Below are positions 1 through 8,226 of a stretch of 64,000 nucleotides of DNA, piece by piece. Within the stretch, counting starts at the first letter, position 1. Each line of letters starts with the position of its first letter. Under the pieces are notes generated by a model. The model saw only the letters and a list, made by a program, of their open reading frames with translations. It made no database searches and was not told where the DNA came from. Origin of the DNA: REEB509 sp044370335 (GTDB lineage: Bacteria; Pseudomonadota; Alphaproteobacteria; Caulobacterales; Aquidulcibacteraceae); assembly GCA_044370335.1 (NCBI GenBank), contig JBILVS010000002.1, forward strand, positions 1 to 64,000. Reading direction: 5' to 3'. A program made the translations under genes and the position numbers.

Positions 1-639
1 CGCATCTTCTCGCCCGAGGCCGAACGCTTGGGGACCAACCGTCTGATCGGGCCGATCTTCGCCCGGTCGGTGATTCAGACCCACGATCCGAGATCTTCAG
101 CGACCGTGCATGAGATGCCGGTCTTCATCGATGGGTTCGCCGCCGTTGAAGGGGAATATCTGGTGCGGATCGGCGCCGACGCGCCGGCGGGAAAGGTCGA
201 CTGGTCGGCGGAAGACGCGCTGGCCATCATCGCCAGCATCCATGTGGGCCTTGAGATCGCGTCTAGCCCATACGCGCGGATCAACGCCGATGGGCCCTTG
301 GTGACGATCTCCGATTTCGGCAATAACGCCGGGCTGATCGTAGGGCCTGCGCTGGAAGGTTGGCGCCAGTTTGACCTCGCGGCCTGGAATGTGGAGACCG
401 AAATCGACGGGGTTGTGGAGGGGCGCGGAGCGGCCTCGGGCCTCCCCGGTGGCCCCTTGGCGTCGTTGCAGGCCGCCCTCTCGATCGCTGCGCGCCGAGA
501 TCGCCCCCTTAAGGCGGGCATGTGGATTTCCACCGGCGCTGTCTCCGGCGTCCATGAGGCCAAGCCCGGCATGACCGCGCGGGTCGCCTTCCAGGATGGG
601 GCGTATCATCTGTCGTGCCGGTTGCGGGCGGCGGCGTAG
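1..639 (+). CDS. 2-keto-4-pentenoate hydratase / fumarylacetoacetate hydrolase-like protein (5' end outside window)
   Basis: The reading frame is open from base 1, so the N-terminus is cut off by the window edge; a TTG at 28 is in frame but is unlikely to be the true start. About 212 residues are visible. The layout matches the C-terminal fold of the MhpD/FAH family: an acidic metal-site motif (VEGEYLVRIG), an 'IHVGLEIASSPY' segment, 'ISDFGNNAGLIVG', and 'GGPLASL' followed by 'LKAGMWISTGAVSG' and a final 'ARVAF' strand. Family members hydrate or hydrolyse 2-keto acids with a divalent metal. The next genes concern pectin/uronate use, so a 2-keto-3-deoxy sugar acid substrate is possible, but this is inference; the exact reaction cannot be read from the sequence. 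Confidence 0.8.
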   Translation, partial: RIFSPEAERLGTNRLIGPIFARSVIQTHDPRSSATVHEMPVFIDGFAAVEGEYLVRIGADAPAGKVDWSAEDALAIIASIHVGLEIASSPYARINADGPLVTISDFGNNAGLIVGPALEGWRQFDLAAWNVETEIDGVVEGRGAASGLPGGPLASLQAALSIAARRDRPLKAGMWISTGAVSGVHEAKPGMTARVAFQDGAYHLSCRLRAAA

Positions 640-717
640 GGGCGGCCACCCGGCGGCCGGGCCTGTGATGCTGGCGCCACAGGCGGAGGCGTTTTACGGT
701 CGAGGCTCCCGCCGCAT

Positions 718-731
718 TGACACCGGTGGCA
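718..731. promoter_or_regulatory. Putative operator upstream of the TonB-dependent receptor
   Basis: TGACACCGGTGGCA, a near-palindrome around ACCGGT, sits about 105 bases before the receptor start. It shares the first 11 bases with the perfect palindrome at 6747-6760. It overlaps a TTGACA hexamer (717-722) that could be a -35 element, which would suit a repressor site; no convincing -10 was found at the right spacing. LacI- or GntR-type regulators are plausible binders (inference). Confidence 0.5.
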
Positions 732-834
732 TTTTTGGGTCAGCGTTAGGGATCGGTTCGTCCGAAGTGGGGGCTCATGCCTCCGGATAGAATTTGAGCA
801 CGCCCACAAGGGCGGCCACGCGGGGAGGTTTACA

Positions 835-3684
835 ATGTTGCGCTGGTCACCGAAGTCCTCGACCGCCAAGCTTTTGGCAGGCGTCGCCGCGCTGGGCGCG
901 GTGTCCACCGGCGGCATTGCGTTCGCGCAGGATGCCGGCGCCGGGGCCGAAGCGAGCGGCGACGAGATCATTGTCACCGGTTTCCGGGCCAGCCTTCGGG
1001 CAGCCATCGACATCAAACGCAACGAGACCGACATCGTTGACGCGATCTCGGCGGAAGACATCGCCGACTTCCCGGATCTCAATCTTGCGGAATCGCTGCA
1101 GCGGGTTCCGGGCGTCCAGATCGACCGGGACGGTGGGGAAGGGCGCTCGATCAACGTCCGGGGCTTGAGTTCCGATTTCGTGCGCGTCCAACTCAACGGC
1201 ATGGAAGCACTGGCGACGACCGGGGGTCGCGACGGCCGCGCCAACCGTAACCGTCAGTTCGACTTCAACGTGTTCGCTTCCGAGTTGTTCAGCGGCATCA
1301 CGGTTCGCAAATCCCAGTCCGCCATCGTGGACGAGGGCTCGCTTGGCGCCACGGTCTCCCTGCGGACCGCCCAGCCCTTCGATTATGACGGGTTCACGGT
1401 GGCGTCCGGCTTCCAGTATTCCTACAACGATCTCGCGGAGGAGTATGACCCGCGCCTGACGGCGTTGGTCTCGAACCGCTTCCTCGATGACCGCCTGGGC
1501 GTGTTGTTCTCGCTCTCCTATTCGACGCGGACCACTTTTGAAGAAGGCTCCAGCAGCGGTCGCTTCCGCGTGCCGGCCGACGACGGCTGCGTCGGTCCGG
1601 CCTTCGTCAACCTCACGCGGTGCTATCAAACGGTCGGCACGGTCACGGACGCCACCGGCGCCACGCTGACGGGGGCTGCGGCGGCGACGGCGGCGGCCAA
1701 CGGCGCTCACCCGCGGATCCCGCGCTATGGCCGGATCAGCTATGAGCGCGAGCGCCTTGGTCTGACCTCCTCGATCCAGTTCGAGCCCTGGGACTCCACC
1801 CTCATCACCTATGACGGCCTGTTCGCCCGGCTCAGCCAGGAGCGGACCGAAGAGTTTCTGGAATCGATCAGCTTCGCCCGGGAAACCGCAACCACGGGCC
1901 TGCGCGCCACCGACCTCGTCAGCGGCCGGGTGGACGGCAACCGGACGCTGGTCGCCGGCGTGTTCAACGATGTCGACATGCGCACCGAGCAGCGCATTGA
2001 CGTGCTGGAGACGGACTTCCTCCAGCACTCGCTGTCGGTGGAGCACGAGTTCACAGACGCGCTGCGGGCGGAGCTTCTGTTGGGGACTTCGCGGGCCATC
2101 GGCCGCAACCCGCAGCAGACGACGATCTCTTTGGAGCGGTATGACGTCGACGGCTACTCCTACGACTATTCCGATCCGAACCTGCCGGCGTTCAACTACG
2201 CGTTTGACGTGAACAACCCCGCCAACTGGGTGTTTTCGTCCTCCACCACGCTGGGCGACGCCTCGTTGATCCGGATCCGGCCGAACCGCACGCTGAACAC
2301 CTATGAAACGGCGCGGCTCGCTTTCGCCTACGACATCAACCCCGCCTTCACGATGCACTTCGGCGCGCAATCGCGGGAGTTCGGGTTTGAGGTGCGGGAG
2401 TGGCGCCGGGCGAACGAGGGGGTGCCGGCTTCGGTGCTCACCGAGCTTGCGGCGCGGGGCATCCCGACCAGCGCCTTCACAACCACGGTGACGGGCTTCG
2501 GCGCCGGCATGGATCTGCCGGCCGGGACCCCGACCAGCTGGATCGTGCCCGACCTCAACGCGCTCAACGCCCTGATCGGCTTCAATTGCGACTGTGTGAA
2601 CGCTTTCGGCGATTTCCGTCTGCAACGGCAGGACGGGGAAACCCGGGCGGCGACGGAGACCTCGAATGGGGTCTTTGTGCAACTCGATTGGGATACCGAC
2701 CTTGGCCCCATCCCGTTCCGCGGCAATCTTGGCGTGCGGTATGTGGAAACGGAGCTTGAGGCGACGGGCATCCTGAGCGGGGCGCCTCTGACGGTGACGC
2801 ACACCTATGAGGACACGCTGCCGTCGCTCAATCTGGTGTTTGAGCCGCGGGACAATCTGTTCGTGCGCTTTGCCGCGGCCCGGACGATGGCCCGGCCCTC
2901 GCTGAACTCGCTGACGCCGGGGGGCTCCATCGACGCCAGCCCGCCGGGCTTGTCGCTCAACTCCGGCAACCCGTTCCTCGACCCGATCCGGTCGGACAAT
3001 CTCGATCTCAGCATCGAATGGTATCCCTACGAGGAAGCCCTGTTCTCGGTGGCGCTGTTCAGCAAGAGCATCGACACGTTCGTGCAGCAGCTGCGCTCCA
3101 CCGTTCCTTATGCCGACACGGGCTTCCCGACCTCGCTTCTGCCGAGCGGCGTGACGCCAGCGGACCTCTTCGTGGTGACCCAATTCGTCAACACCGAGGG
3201 CGGCGATCTCACGGGCTTTGAGCTGACGCTGCAAACCCCGTTCACGTTCCTGCCGAGCCCGTTTGACGGCTTCGGCGGCCTTTTGAACTACACCGAGATC
3301 GAAAGCGAAGTGAGCTACATCGTCAACGCGGCCACCGGCCAAACGGTGACCCAGCCGCTGGTGGGGCAATCGCCCCGGTCAGCAAGCGCCACGCTCTACT
3401 ACGAGCGCGGGCCGTTTGAGGCGCGGCTCTCGGCGACCTACCGCGACGAATATCTCACGCTGGTGCCTGCGCAGAACGGCAACGACGTCGAAGGCAAATC
3501 CGAACAGCTGAACCTCGATTTCTCGGCGAGCTATGACGTCAATGATCGGGTTAGCCTCTCGTTCGAGGCGATCAACCTGACCGATCAATACGACGAGCGT
3601 TGGATCAACAGCCAGCGCCGCAACTCGAACAACTATGAGCATACGGGCCGCGAGTTCGTAGTCGGCCTGCGCTTCGCCTACTGA
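835..3684 (+). CDS. TonB-dependent outer-membrane receptor (Xanthomonas/Caulobacter type)
   Basis: A 949-residue outer-membrane active transporter. Residues 1 to about 32 form a signal peptide ending in AFAQ. A TonB-box-like stretch (DEIIVTGFRASL) follows near residue 48, then the plug domain with the family-typical motifs 'LNLAESLQRVPGVQIDR' and 'INVRGLSSDFVRVQLNG', then a large beta-barrel ending in the aromatic residue Y (FVVGLRFAY). The plug motifs are those of the TonB-Xanth-Caul subfamily, commonly used for oligosaccharide uptake. A GGAGG ribosome site lies 6 bases before the ATG. The GH43 and pectate lyase genes next door suggest that plant cell-wall oligosaccharides are the ligand (inference). 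A likely operator at 718-731 precedes it and a strong terminator follows. Confidence 0.95.
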   Translation: MLRWSPKSSTAKLLAGVAALGAVSTGGIAFAQDAGAGAEASGDEIIVTGFRASLRAAIDIKRNETDIVDAISAEDIADFPDLNLAESLQRVPGVQIDRDGGEGRSINVRGLSSDFVRVQLNGMEALATTGGRDGRANRNRQFDFNVFASELFSGITVRKSQSAIVDEGSLGATVSLRTAQPFDYDGFTVASGFQYSYNDLAEEYDPRLTALVSNRFLDDRLGVLFSLSYSTRTTFEEGSSSGRFRVPADDGCVGPAFVNLTRCYQTVGTVTDATGATLTGAAAATAAANGAHPRIPRYGRISYERERLGLTSSIQFEPWDSTLITYDGLFARLSQERTEEFLESISFARETATTGLRATDLVSGRVDGNRTLVAGVFNDVDMRTEQRIDVLETDFLQHSLSVEHEFTDALRAELLLGTSRAIGRNPQQTTISLERYDVDGYSYDYSDPNLPAFNYAFDVNNPANWVFSSSTTLGDASLIRIRPNRTLNTYETARLAFAYDINPAFTMHFGAQSREFGFEVREWRRANEGVPASVLTELAARGIPTSAFTTTVTGFGAGMDLPAGTPTSWIVPDLNALNALIGFNCDCVNAFGDFRLQRQDGETRAATETSNGVFVQLDWDTDLGPIPFRGNLGVRYVETELEATGILSGAPLTVTHTYEDTLPSLNLVFEPRDNLFVRFAAARTMARPSLNSLTPGGSIDASPPGLSLNSGNPFLDPIRSDNLDLSIEWYPYEEALFSVALFSKSIDTFVQQLRSTVPYADTGFPTSLLPSGVTPADLFVVTQFVNTEGGDLTGFELTLQTPFTFLPSPFDGFGGLLNYTEIESEVSYIVNAATGQTVTQPLVGQSPRSASATLYYERGPFEARLSATYRDEYLTLVPAQNGNDVEGKSEQLNLDFSASYDVNDRVSLSFEAINLTDQYDERWINSQRRNSNNYEHTGREFVVGLRFAY

Positions 3685-3708
3685 TTGGGGTGGTCCTGAA
3701 CTTTTGAG

Positions 3709-3749
3709 CCGCAGGCTTGGGTGGTGGACACCCGGGCCTGCGGTTTTTT
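3709..3749 (+). terminator. Rho-independent terminator after the TonB-dependent receptor
   Basis: A 15-bp stem (3709-3723 with 3729-3743, including two G-T pairs), a 5-base loop GTGGA, and a run of six T residues at 3744-3749. It lies 24 bases after the receptor stop codon. Because it covers the more upstream possible starts of the next gene, it argues for the later GTG start at 3768. Confidence 0.85.
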
Positions 3750-3767
3750 CTTGTGAGGAGGCGGCGC

Positions 3768-5420
3768 GTGCGGCTGATCGGGAAGAGCGAGGGGCTATCG
3801 CGGCGGGCGGTTTTGCTGGCTGGGGCTGCGGTCGCGGGATGCGCGACGGTTCCCGCCGGAGGGCCTTGGCAGGAGTACGATATCGCGCCGTCTGGTTTGG
3901 CGTTCGGGCATTTGCGCTGGGGCGAGGGGCCTGAAGGGCAACGCCGTGCTGATCTTGGCGACGGGCGCTATCTCAATCCGATTTTCGCCGGCGATTATCC
4001 GGATCCGGCGGTTCTGCGCGACGGCGACGTTTACTACGCAACTTTTTCGTCGTTTGACGCTTATCCCGGCTTGACGCTTTGGCGTTCAGAAGACCTCGTC
4101 AACTGGACGCCGTTCGGCGCTGCCCTGCGTCAGCCGATCGGATCGGTCTGGGCGCCCGATCTCTGCAAGCACAATGGGCGCTATTACCTCTACATCCCCG
4201 CCCGCACCCGCACGTATCGCTCGATCTATGTCATTCACGCCGAGCGGATGGAGGGCCCGTGGAGCGATCCGATCGATCTTGGCCTTCCGGCTCATATCGA
4301 CCCCTGCCATGTGGCCGATCACGATGGCCGGCGCTTTCTGTTCCTGAGCGGCGGGGATCGGGTGCGCTTGAGCGAAGACGGCCTCTCTCTCGCGGGCGCT
4401 GTGGAGCACGTCTACGACCCCTGGCGCTATCCCGACGATTGGACTGTTGAGAGCTTTTCGCCGGAAGGGCCCAAGATCGCCTGGCGCGCGCCCTATTGGT
4501 ATATGATCACCGCGGTGGGCGGGACAGCGGGGCCGCCCACGGGTCACATGGTGATCGCCGCCCGATCCCAGACCCTTGATGGTCCGTGGGAGGATTGTCC
4601 GCATAACCCCCTGATCCGCACCCGGTCGGCGCGGGAGAAGTGGTGGTCGCGCGGCCATGCGACCCTGCTGGAAGGGCCGCAGGGCGACTGGCATCTGATG
4701 TATCACGGCTACGAGAACGGCTTCTGGACGCTTGGTCGCCAGACGCTTCTTGAGCCTGTTTCCTGGGGAGAGGATGGCTGGTTTTCCGCCGAGGGGGGGG
4801 ATTTGTCGCGCCCCTTGCGCAAGCCGCTTCCTGGGCCGCCACAGCCGCACGGGGCTCCCTTAAGCGATGATTTCTCCACCGACAGGCTCGGGACGCAGTG
4901 GCGGTTCTATGATCCTGGACCGGAGGAACATCTTCGCCTGCGGCGGGGCGCCTTCGGCCTTGGCATGAGCGCCAAGGGAACAACCCCGAGCGATTGTTCG
5001 CCGCTGAGCTTTATCTGCGGGGATCTTGGCTATGAGGTTGAGACCGAGATCGAGATTGATCCTGAAACGGAAGCAGGCCTGATCCTGTTCTACAACCGGC
5101 GGCTTTATGCGGGCCTTGGATTCAGATCCGGCGGGCTCGTCATGCATCGTTATGGCCTGCAGCGGCGAAGCGCTGCGCCGGAGGGCCTTGCCCAACGGCT
5201 TTTCCTCCGTCTGCGGAATGATCGCAACATCGTCACCATCCATCACAGCCTTGATGGGCAGACCTGGCGGCGCTTCGGCGTGCAGATGGAGGTGTCGGGC
5301 TATCACCACAACACGATGGGCGACTTTTTGAGCCTCAGGCCTTCGCTCTATGCCGCCGGGCAGGGGGAAGCGCGCTTCCGGTGCGTGTCATACCGGGCGC
5401 TGCCTCAGGGGCCGGCCTGA
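3768..5420 (+). CDS. Glycoside hydrolase family 43 lipoprotein with C-terminal beta-sandwich
   Basis: About 550 residues. The GTG start at 3768 was chosen because GAGGAG lies 7 bases upstream and earlier in-frame starts fall in the terminator. The N-terminus has twin arginines (SRRAVLLAG) and a lipobox-like VAGC, so a Tat-type exported lipoprotein is likely. The GH43 five-bladed propeller is shown by the three acidic sites: general base Asp in 'DYPDPAVLRDGD', the pKa-tuning Asp in 'HIDPCHVADHDG', and general acid Glu in 'SPEGPKIAWR'. A second domain starts near 'DDFSTDRLGTQW' and resembles the GH43-associated concanavalin-like sandwich. Family members are beta-xylosidases, alpha-arabinofuranosidases or arabinanases; the neighbouring pectate lyase favours action on pectin side chains (inference). 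Confidence 0.9.
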   Translation: MRLIGKSEGLSRRAVLLAGAAVAGCATVPAGGPWQEYDIAPSGLAFGHLRWGEGPEGQRRADLGDGRYLNPIFAGDYPDPAVLRDGDVYYATFSSFDAYPGLTLWRSEDLVNWTPFGAALRQPIGSVWAPDLCKHNGRYYLYIPARTRTYRSIYVIHAERMEGPWSDPIDLGLPAHIDPCHVADHDGRRFLFLSGGDRVRLSEDGLSLAGAVEHVYDPWRYPDDWTVESFSPEGPKIAWRAPYWYMITAVGGTAGPPTGHMVIAARSQTLDGPWEDCPHNPLIRTRSAREKWWSRGHATLLEGPQGDWHLMYHGYENGFWTLGRQTLLEPVSWGEDGWFSAEGGDLSRPLRKPLPGPPQPHGAPLSDDFSTDRLGTQWRFYDPGPEEHLRLRRGAFGLGMSAKGTTPSDCSPLSFICGDLGYEVETEIEIDPETEAGLILFYNRRLYAGLGFRSGGLVMHRYGLQRRSAAPEGLAQRLFLRLRNDRNIVTIHHSLDGQTWRRFGVQMEVSGYHHNTMGDFLSLRPSLYAAGQGEARFRCVSYRALPQGPA

Positions 5421-6701
5421 GGCCAGGTCCCAGGCGGCGGGGTCGAAGGCGCGATAAACGGGCTCATCGGCGGGATAACCGCCGACCTCGCTTTGGCTGT
5501 CGATAACCCGGCCGCGGCTCTCCAACACCTCCGCCACGAGGCGCGCGTCAATGGCGTGGCGCGCCCAGGGCCGCGCTCCGGCTGTGGGCAGAACTTGCGC
5601 TGCGGTTTCAGAGGCGGCGCAGACGTCCAACCCCTCGGGCCAGGCGGAGGGCGTCTCCTCTTCCGTCAGCGGCGCCGCGCCGGACCCGAACCGGCCGAAG
5701 GGCGCGGGCGCGGCAGCGCCGGAAACCGCTGTGCACAGATTATCCGCCGCATAAAGGCTCAAGGGGCCTTCTCCGCCCAAAGCGATCGCTGCGGACTCTT
5801 CCGGCGTTGATGGCCCGGCGCGGAACTCATTGCCCACAACAGCAAGGCGGCCGAGCTGATAGGCTTTGCCCTCCCACTCCGTGGCGTGGAGGTTGTAATG
5901 CAGGAACCGCCGACCGGGATTGTAGACGAGGTTGTTGACCACCGCGCCCATGGTCCCGCCCTTGAAGAGTGGGTTGCGCTCGCGGTTACTGAGATAGAGG
6001 TTCCGGTACAACAGAACGCCCTGAATGTTATCGTGGATCAGGCTGCCTTTGGAGTGTTCGCCCTTCGAGTGGGTGGAGTTCGACAGTCCTTCCGCAATGA
6101 TGTTGTGGGCGTAAGTGATGCGTTTGGCGGTGCCGGCGCGCCAGTCATCGGGCGTCTCGCCCGCAAAGCGTGGTCCGGTCACGGACAGGTTTTCATCGGT
6201 TCCCCAGGTGAGCGAACAGTGCTCCACCAGCACATCGGCGGCCTCGCGCTCACAGACGAGGCTGTCCACTTCCCAGCCGCTCTCCGGCGCGCGGCCGAGA
6301 TCGCCGGGACGGACCATCAGATGGCGCACATGCACATGCTGAGTGAGGATCCGCAGGCCGCCGCCAATCAGGGTGATCCCGGGTCCGGGGGCTGTCTCGC
6401 CGGCGATCGTCACGTGGGGATCGCGAATGGCGAGGGACTCCCCCTCCAGGTTCAAAACGCCGCCGACCTCAAACACGATGATGCGTGGCCCTTCCATCCG
6501 GAGGGCTGCGTCCAGGCTGCCTTCGCCTTCGCGGGCCAGCGTCGTGACCCTGACAAGGGCGCCGCCTTCGCCCCCTAAAGGCCCCTCGACCCAGCCCCGG
6601 GGCGCGGCGCTCGGCAGCGACGCCTGCGCATGAGCGGAGCGCCCGAGAAGGAAGGGCGACGCCGCCCCGGCCGCGAGCAAGGACCGTCTGGACAAACGCA
6701 T
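5388..6701 (-). CDS. Pectate lyase-like polysaccharide lyase, Tat-exported
   Basis: 437 residues. The N-terminus 'LSRRSLLAAG' followed by a hydrophobic stretch and 'SAHAQ' is a twin-arginine signal. The body is a parallel beta-helix of the pectate lyase (PL1-like) type: 'DPHVTIAGETAPGPGITLIG', 'HVHVRHLMVRPGD', the acidic calcium-site region 'HCSLTWGTDENLS', and 'NLYLSNRERNPLFKGG'. It would cleave polygalacturonate by beta-elimination outside the cytoplasm. GAGGAG lies in front of the ATG. Its 3' end overlaps the convergent GH43 gene by 33 bases. It shares a 119-base divergent promoter region, with a palindromic operator, with the dehydratase gene on the other strand. The exact lyase family is not certain. 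Confidence 0.87.
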   Translation of the reverse strand: MRLSRRSLLAAGAASPFLLGRSAHAQASLPSAAPRGWVEGPLGGEGGALVRVTTLAREGEGSLDAALRMEGPRIIVFEVGGVLNLEGESLAIRDPHVTIAGETAPGPGITLIGGGLRILTQHVHVRHLMVRPGDLGRAPESGWEVDSLVCEREAADVLVEHCSLTWGTDENLSVTGPRFAGETPDDWRAGTAKRITYAHNIIAEGLSNSTHSKGEHSKGSLIHDNIQGVLLYRNLYLSNRERNPLFKGGTMGAVVNNLVYNPGRRFLHYNLHATEWEGKAYQLGRLAVVGNEFRAGPSTPEESAAIALGGEGPLSLYAADNLCTAVSGAAAPAPFGRFGSGAAPLTEEETPSAWPEGLDVCAASETAAQVLPTAGARPWARHAIDARLVAEVLESRGRVIDSQSEVGGYPADEPVYRAFDPAAWDLASGRPLRQRPV

Positions 6702-6746
6702 CGATTGCTCCTCTCAATGGGGCGTGGTCGTTTCCTGGATCAGCAA

Positions 6747-6760
6747 TGACACCGGTGTCT
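6747..6760. promoter_or_regulatory. Palindromic operator in the divergent pectate lyase / dehydratase promoter
   Basis: TGACACCGGTGTCT contains the perfect 12-base palindrome GACACCGGTGTC at 6748-6759. It is placed between two divergent genes, 46 bases from the lyase start and 61 bases from the dehydratase start. The same core occurs at 718-731 before the TonB-dependent receptor. Binding by one sugar-acid-responsive repressor is inferred; no regulator gene of this type is in the window. Confidence 0.6.
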
Positions 6761-6820
6761 TGATCATGCAATCTCGGTTTTTGCTGGGGCGCGACAGGGC
6801 GCTCTGGAGGGAGCGCCGTC

Positions 6821-7738
6821 ATGGCTCGATTTTCCGTGGAGACGTTGGCGCCGGTTCTGGGCGGCGGCCTCCTGTCTTTTCCGGTCACCGCTTTCGATGG
6901 CCAGGGCGGGCTTGATCTGGCGCGCTACCAAGACCACTGCGCCTGGCTTCTGGAGCGCCCGATTTCGGGGCTCTTCGCGGCAGGGGGAACGGGCGAGTTT
7001 TTCTCTCTGACCCCAAGCGAGGTGGCGGCGGTCGTTCGCGCGGCGGCGGACGTCACCGATGGGCGCACTCCGGTCATCGCTGGTTGCGGCTACGGCACAG
7101 CCATGGCGGTGGAGTTGGCGCAGGCGGCGGAAGCGGCCGGCGCCGACGGGGTGCTGCTGCTGCCGCCTTACCTTGTGCAGAACGCGGACGCGGGGCTTGA
7201 GGCGCATGTGTCGGCAGTGTGCGCCGCCACCCGTCTGGGGGTGATCCTTTATAACCGCGACAACGCGATCCTTGGGCCCGACGCGATTGCGCGTCTGGCG
7301 GCCCGGTGGCCGAACTTCATCGGCTTCAAGGACGGGGTCGGGGACCTGGAACTGATGACCCGCATCGTCAGCGCCTTGGGGGATCGGCTCGTTTATATCG
7401 GCGGGCTTCCGACCGCGGAGACCTTCGCCACGCCCTATCTGAAAATGGGGGTGAGCACCTATTCCAGCGCCATTTTCAATTTCGCGCCGGACTGGGCGCT
7501 GCGGTTCTATGAGGCCGTGCGGCGGGACGATCAGGCCTTCGTCACCGCGGCCCTGCGGGACTTCGTGTTGCCCTGGATCGCCATCCGCAACCGAGGGCGG
7601 GGCTACGCGGTGTCGATGATCAAAGCGGGGCTGCAGGCGGTGGGGCGCTCCTGCGGCGGGGTTCGACCGCCGCTCCTGGATGTGGCGAAGGGCGACTACG
7701 AGGACCTCGCCGCCCTGATCCAGCGCATCACCGCCTGA
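6821..7738 (+). CDS. kdgD: 5-dehydro-4-deoxyglucarate dehydratase
   Basis: 305 residues of the dihydrodipicolinate synthase/N-acetylneuraminate lyase superfamily. It decarboxylates and dehydrates 5-dehydro-4-deoxy-D-glucarate to 2,5-dioxopentanoate, the step that leads galacturonate and glucarate to 2-oxoglutarate in the oxidative pathway. The subfamily signature is clear: 'GGLLSFPVTAFD', 'LFAAGGTGEFFSLTP', the catalytic Tyr at about 144 (YNRDN) and the Schiff-base Lys at about 170 (IGFKDGVGD), then 'YIGGLPTAETFA' and 'TYSSAIFNF'. GGAGG lies 10 bases before the ATG. The gene is divergent from the pectate lyase with an operator between them, which links intracellular uronate breakdown to extracellular pectin cleavage. 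The other genes of the pathway are not in the window. Confidence 0.93.
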   Translation: MARFSVETLAPVLGGGLLSFPVTAFDGQGGLDLARYQDHCAWLLERPISGLFAAGGTGEFFSLTPSEVAAVVRAAADVTDGRTPVIAGCGYGTAMAVELAQAAEAAGADGVLLLPPYLVQNADAGLEAHVSAVCAATRLGVILYNRDNAILGPDAIARLAARWPNFIGFKDGVGDLELMTRIVSALGDRLVYIGGLPTAETFATPYLKMGVSTYSSAIFNFAPDWALRFYEAVRRDDQAFVTAALRDFVLPWIAIRNRGRGYAVSMIKAGLQAVGRSCGGVRPPLLDVAKGDYEDLAALIQRITA

Positions 7739-7746
7739 GCCGCCGA

Positions 7747-8226
7747 TCAGGTCGCCGGGCTCGGCCGGGGTCGTTCGCGCACGTCGCCTGTCGTGTCGAG
7801 GGAGCGGACCAGATCGGGCCGCGCCACGCGGCCGTCGCCGTCGCCGTCATAGCGTCCGAACCGGGCGATAAAGGCGTCGGTGAACTCGGTCGGATCAATG
7901 CTGTTGTCGACGTTACGGTCGACCTCCAGGCGGAAAGGGCCCAGCAGATCGCCGCCCATCTGGGTGCGGGAGAAGGTCTGCCATTCCAGGGGGCTCAGGG
8001 CGCCGCTTTGGTCGGCGTCCGCCGCGCTGAAGGCGCTCGTCAGCGCCGCCTGCAACTCCGCTTCCGTGGTCATGCGGTCGCCGTCGGCGTCCGCACCGGC
8101 GATCACAAACGCGTCGCCGGAGACCACAGCGCTGATGCGCTCGCCAAAGCTACCCGCAGGTGCGCCTCCCGACGCACAGGCGGCCAAGGCGGTCAGGGCG
8201 AAGAAGGCGGCGACGGGCTTGCTCAT
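7747..8226 (-). CDS. EF-hand domain lipoprotein
   Basis: 159 residues. A short signal ends in a lipobox (LTALAAC), so the mature protein is probably a lipid-anchored envelope protein. Four EF-hand-like calcium loops can be read: near 'DADGDRMTTEAE', 'DADQSGALSPLE', 'DRNVDNSIDPTE' and 'DGDGDGRVARPD'. It is a likely calcium-binding or calcium-buffering protein of unknown role. Its ATG overlaps the stop of the upstream TetR gene in a 4-base ATGA, so the two are translated together. It converges on the dehydratase gene with an 8-base gap. Confidence 0.85.
   Translation of the reverse strand: MSKPVAAFFALTALAACASGGAPAGSFGERISAVVSGDAFVIAGADADGDRMTTEAELQAALTSAFSAADADQSGALSPLEWQTFSRTQMGGDLLGPFRLEVDRNVDNSIDPTEFTDAFIARFGRYDGDGDGRVARPDLVRSLDTTGDVRERPRPSPAT

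Noticed and set aside
847..3369. Long minus-strand open frame of 840 codons opposite the TonB-dependent receptor
   Set aside because: It mirrors the receptor gene; the translation is Arg/His/Gly-rich without any domain, as expected of an antisense frame in GC-rich DNA.
3717..3767. Earlier in-frame starts of the GH43 gene
   Set aside because: They fall inside the receptor terminator hairpin; the GTG at 3768 has a good ribosome site and a proper signal peptide.
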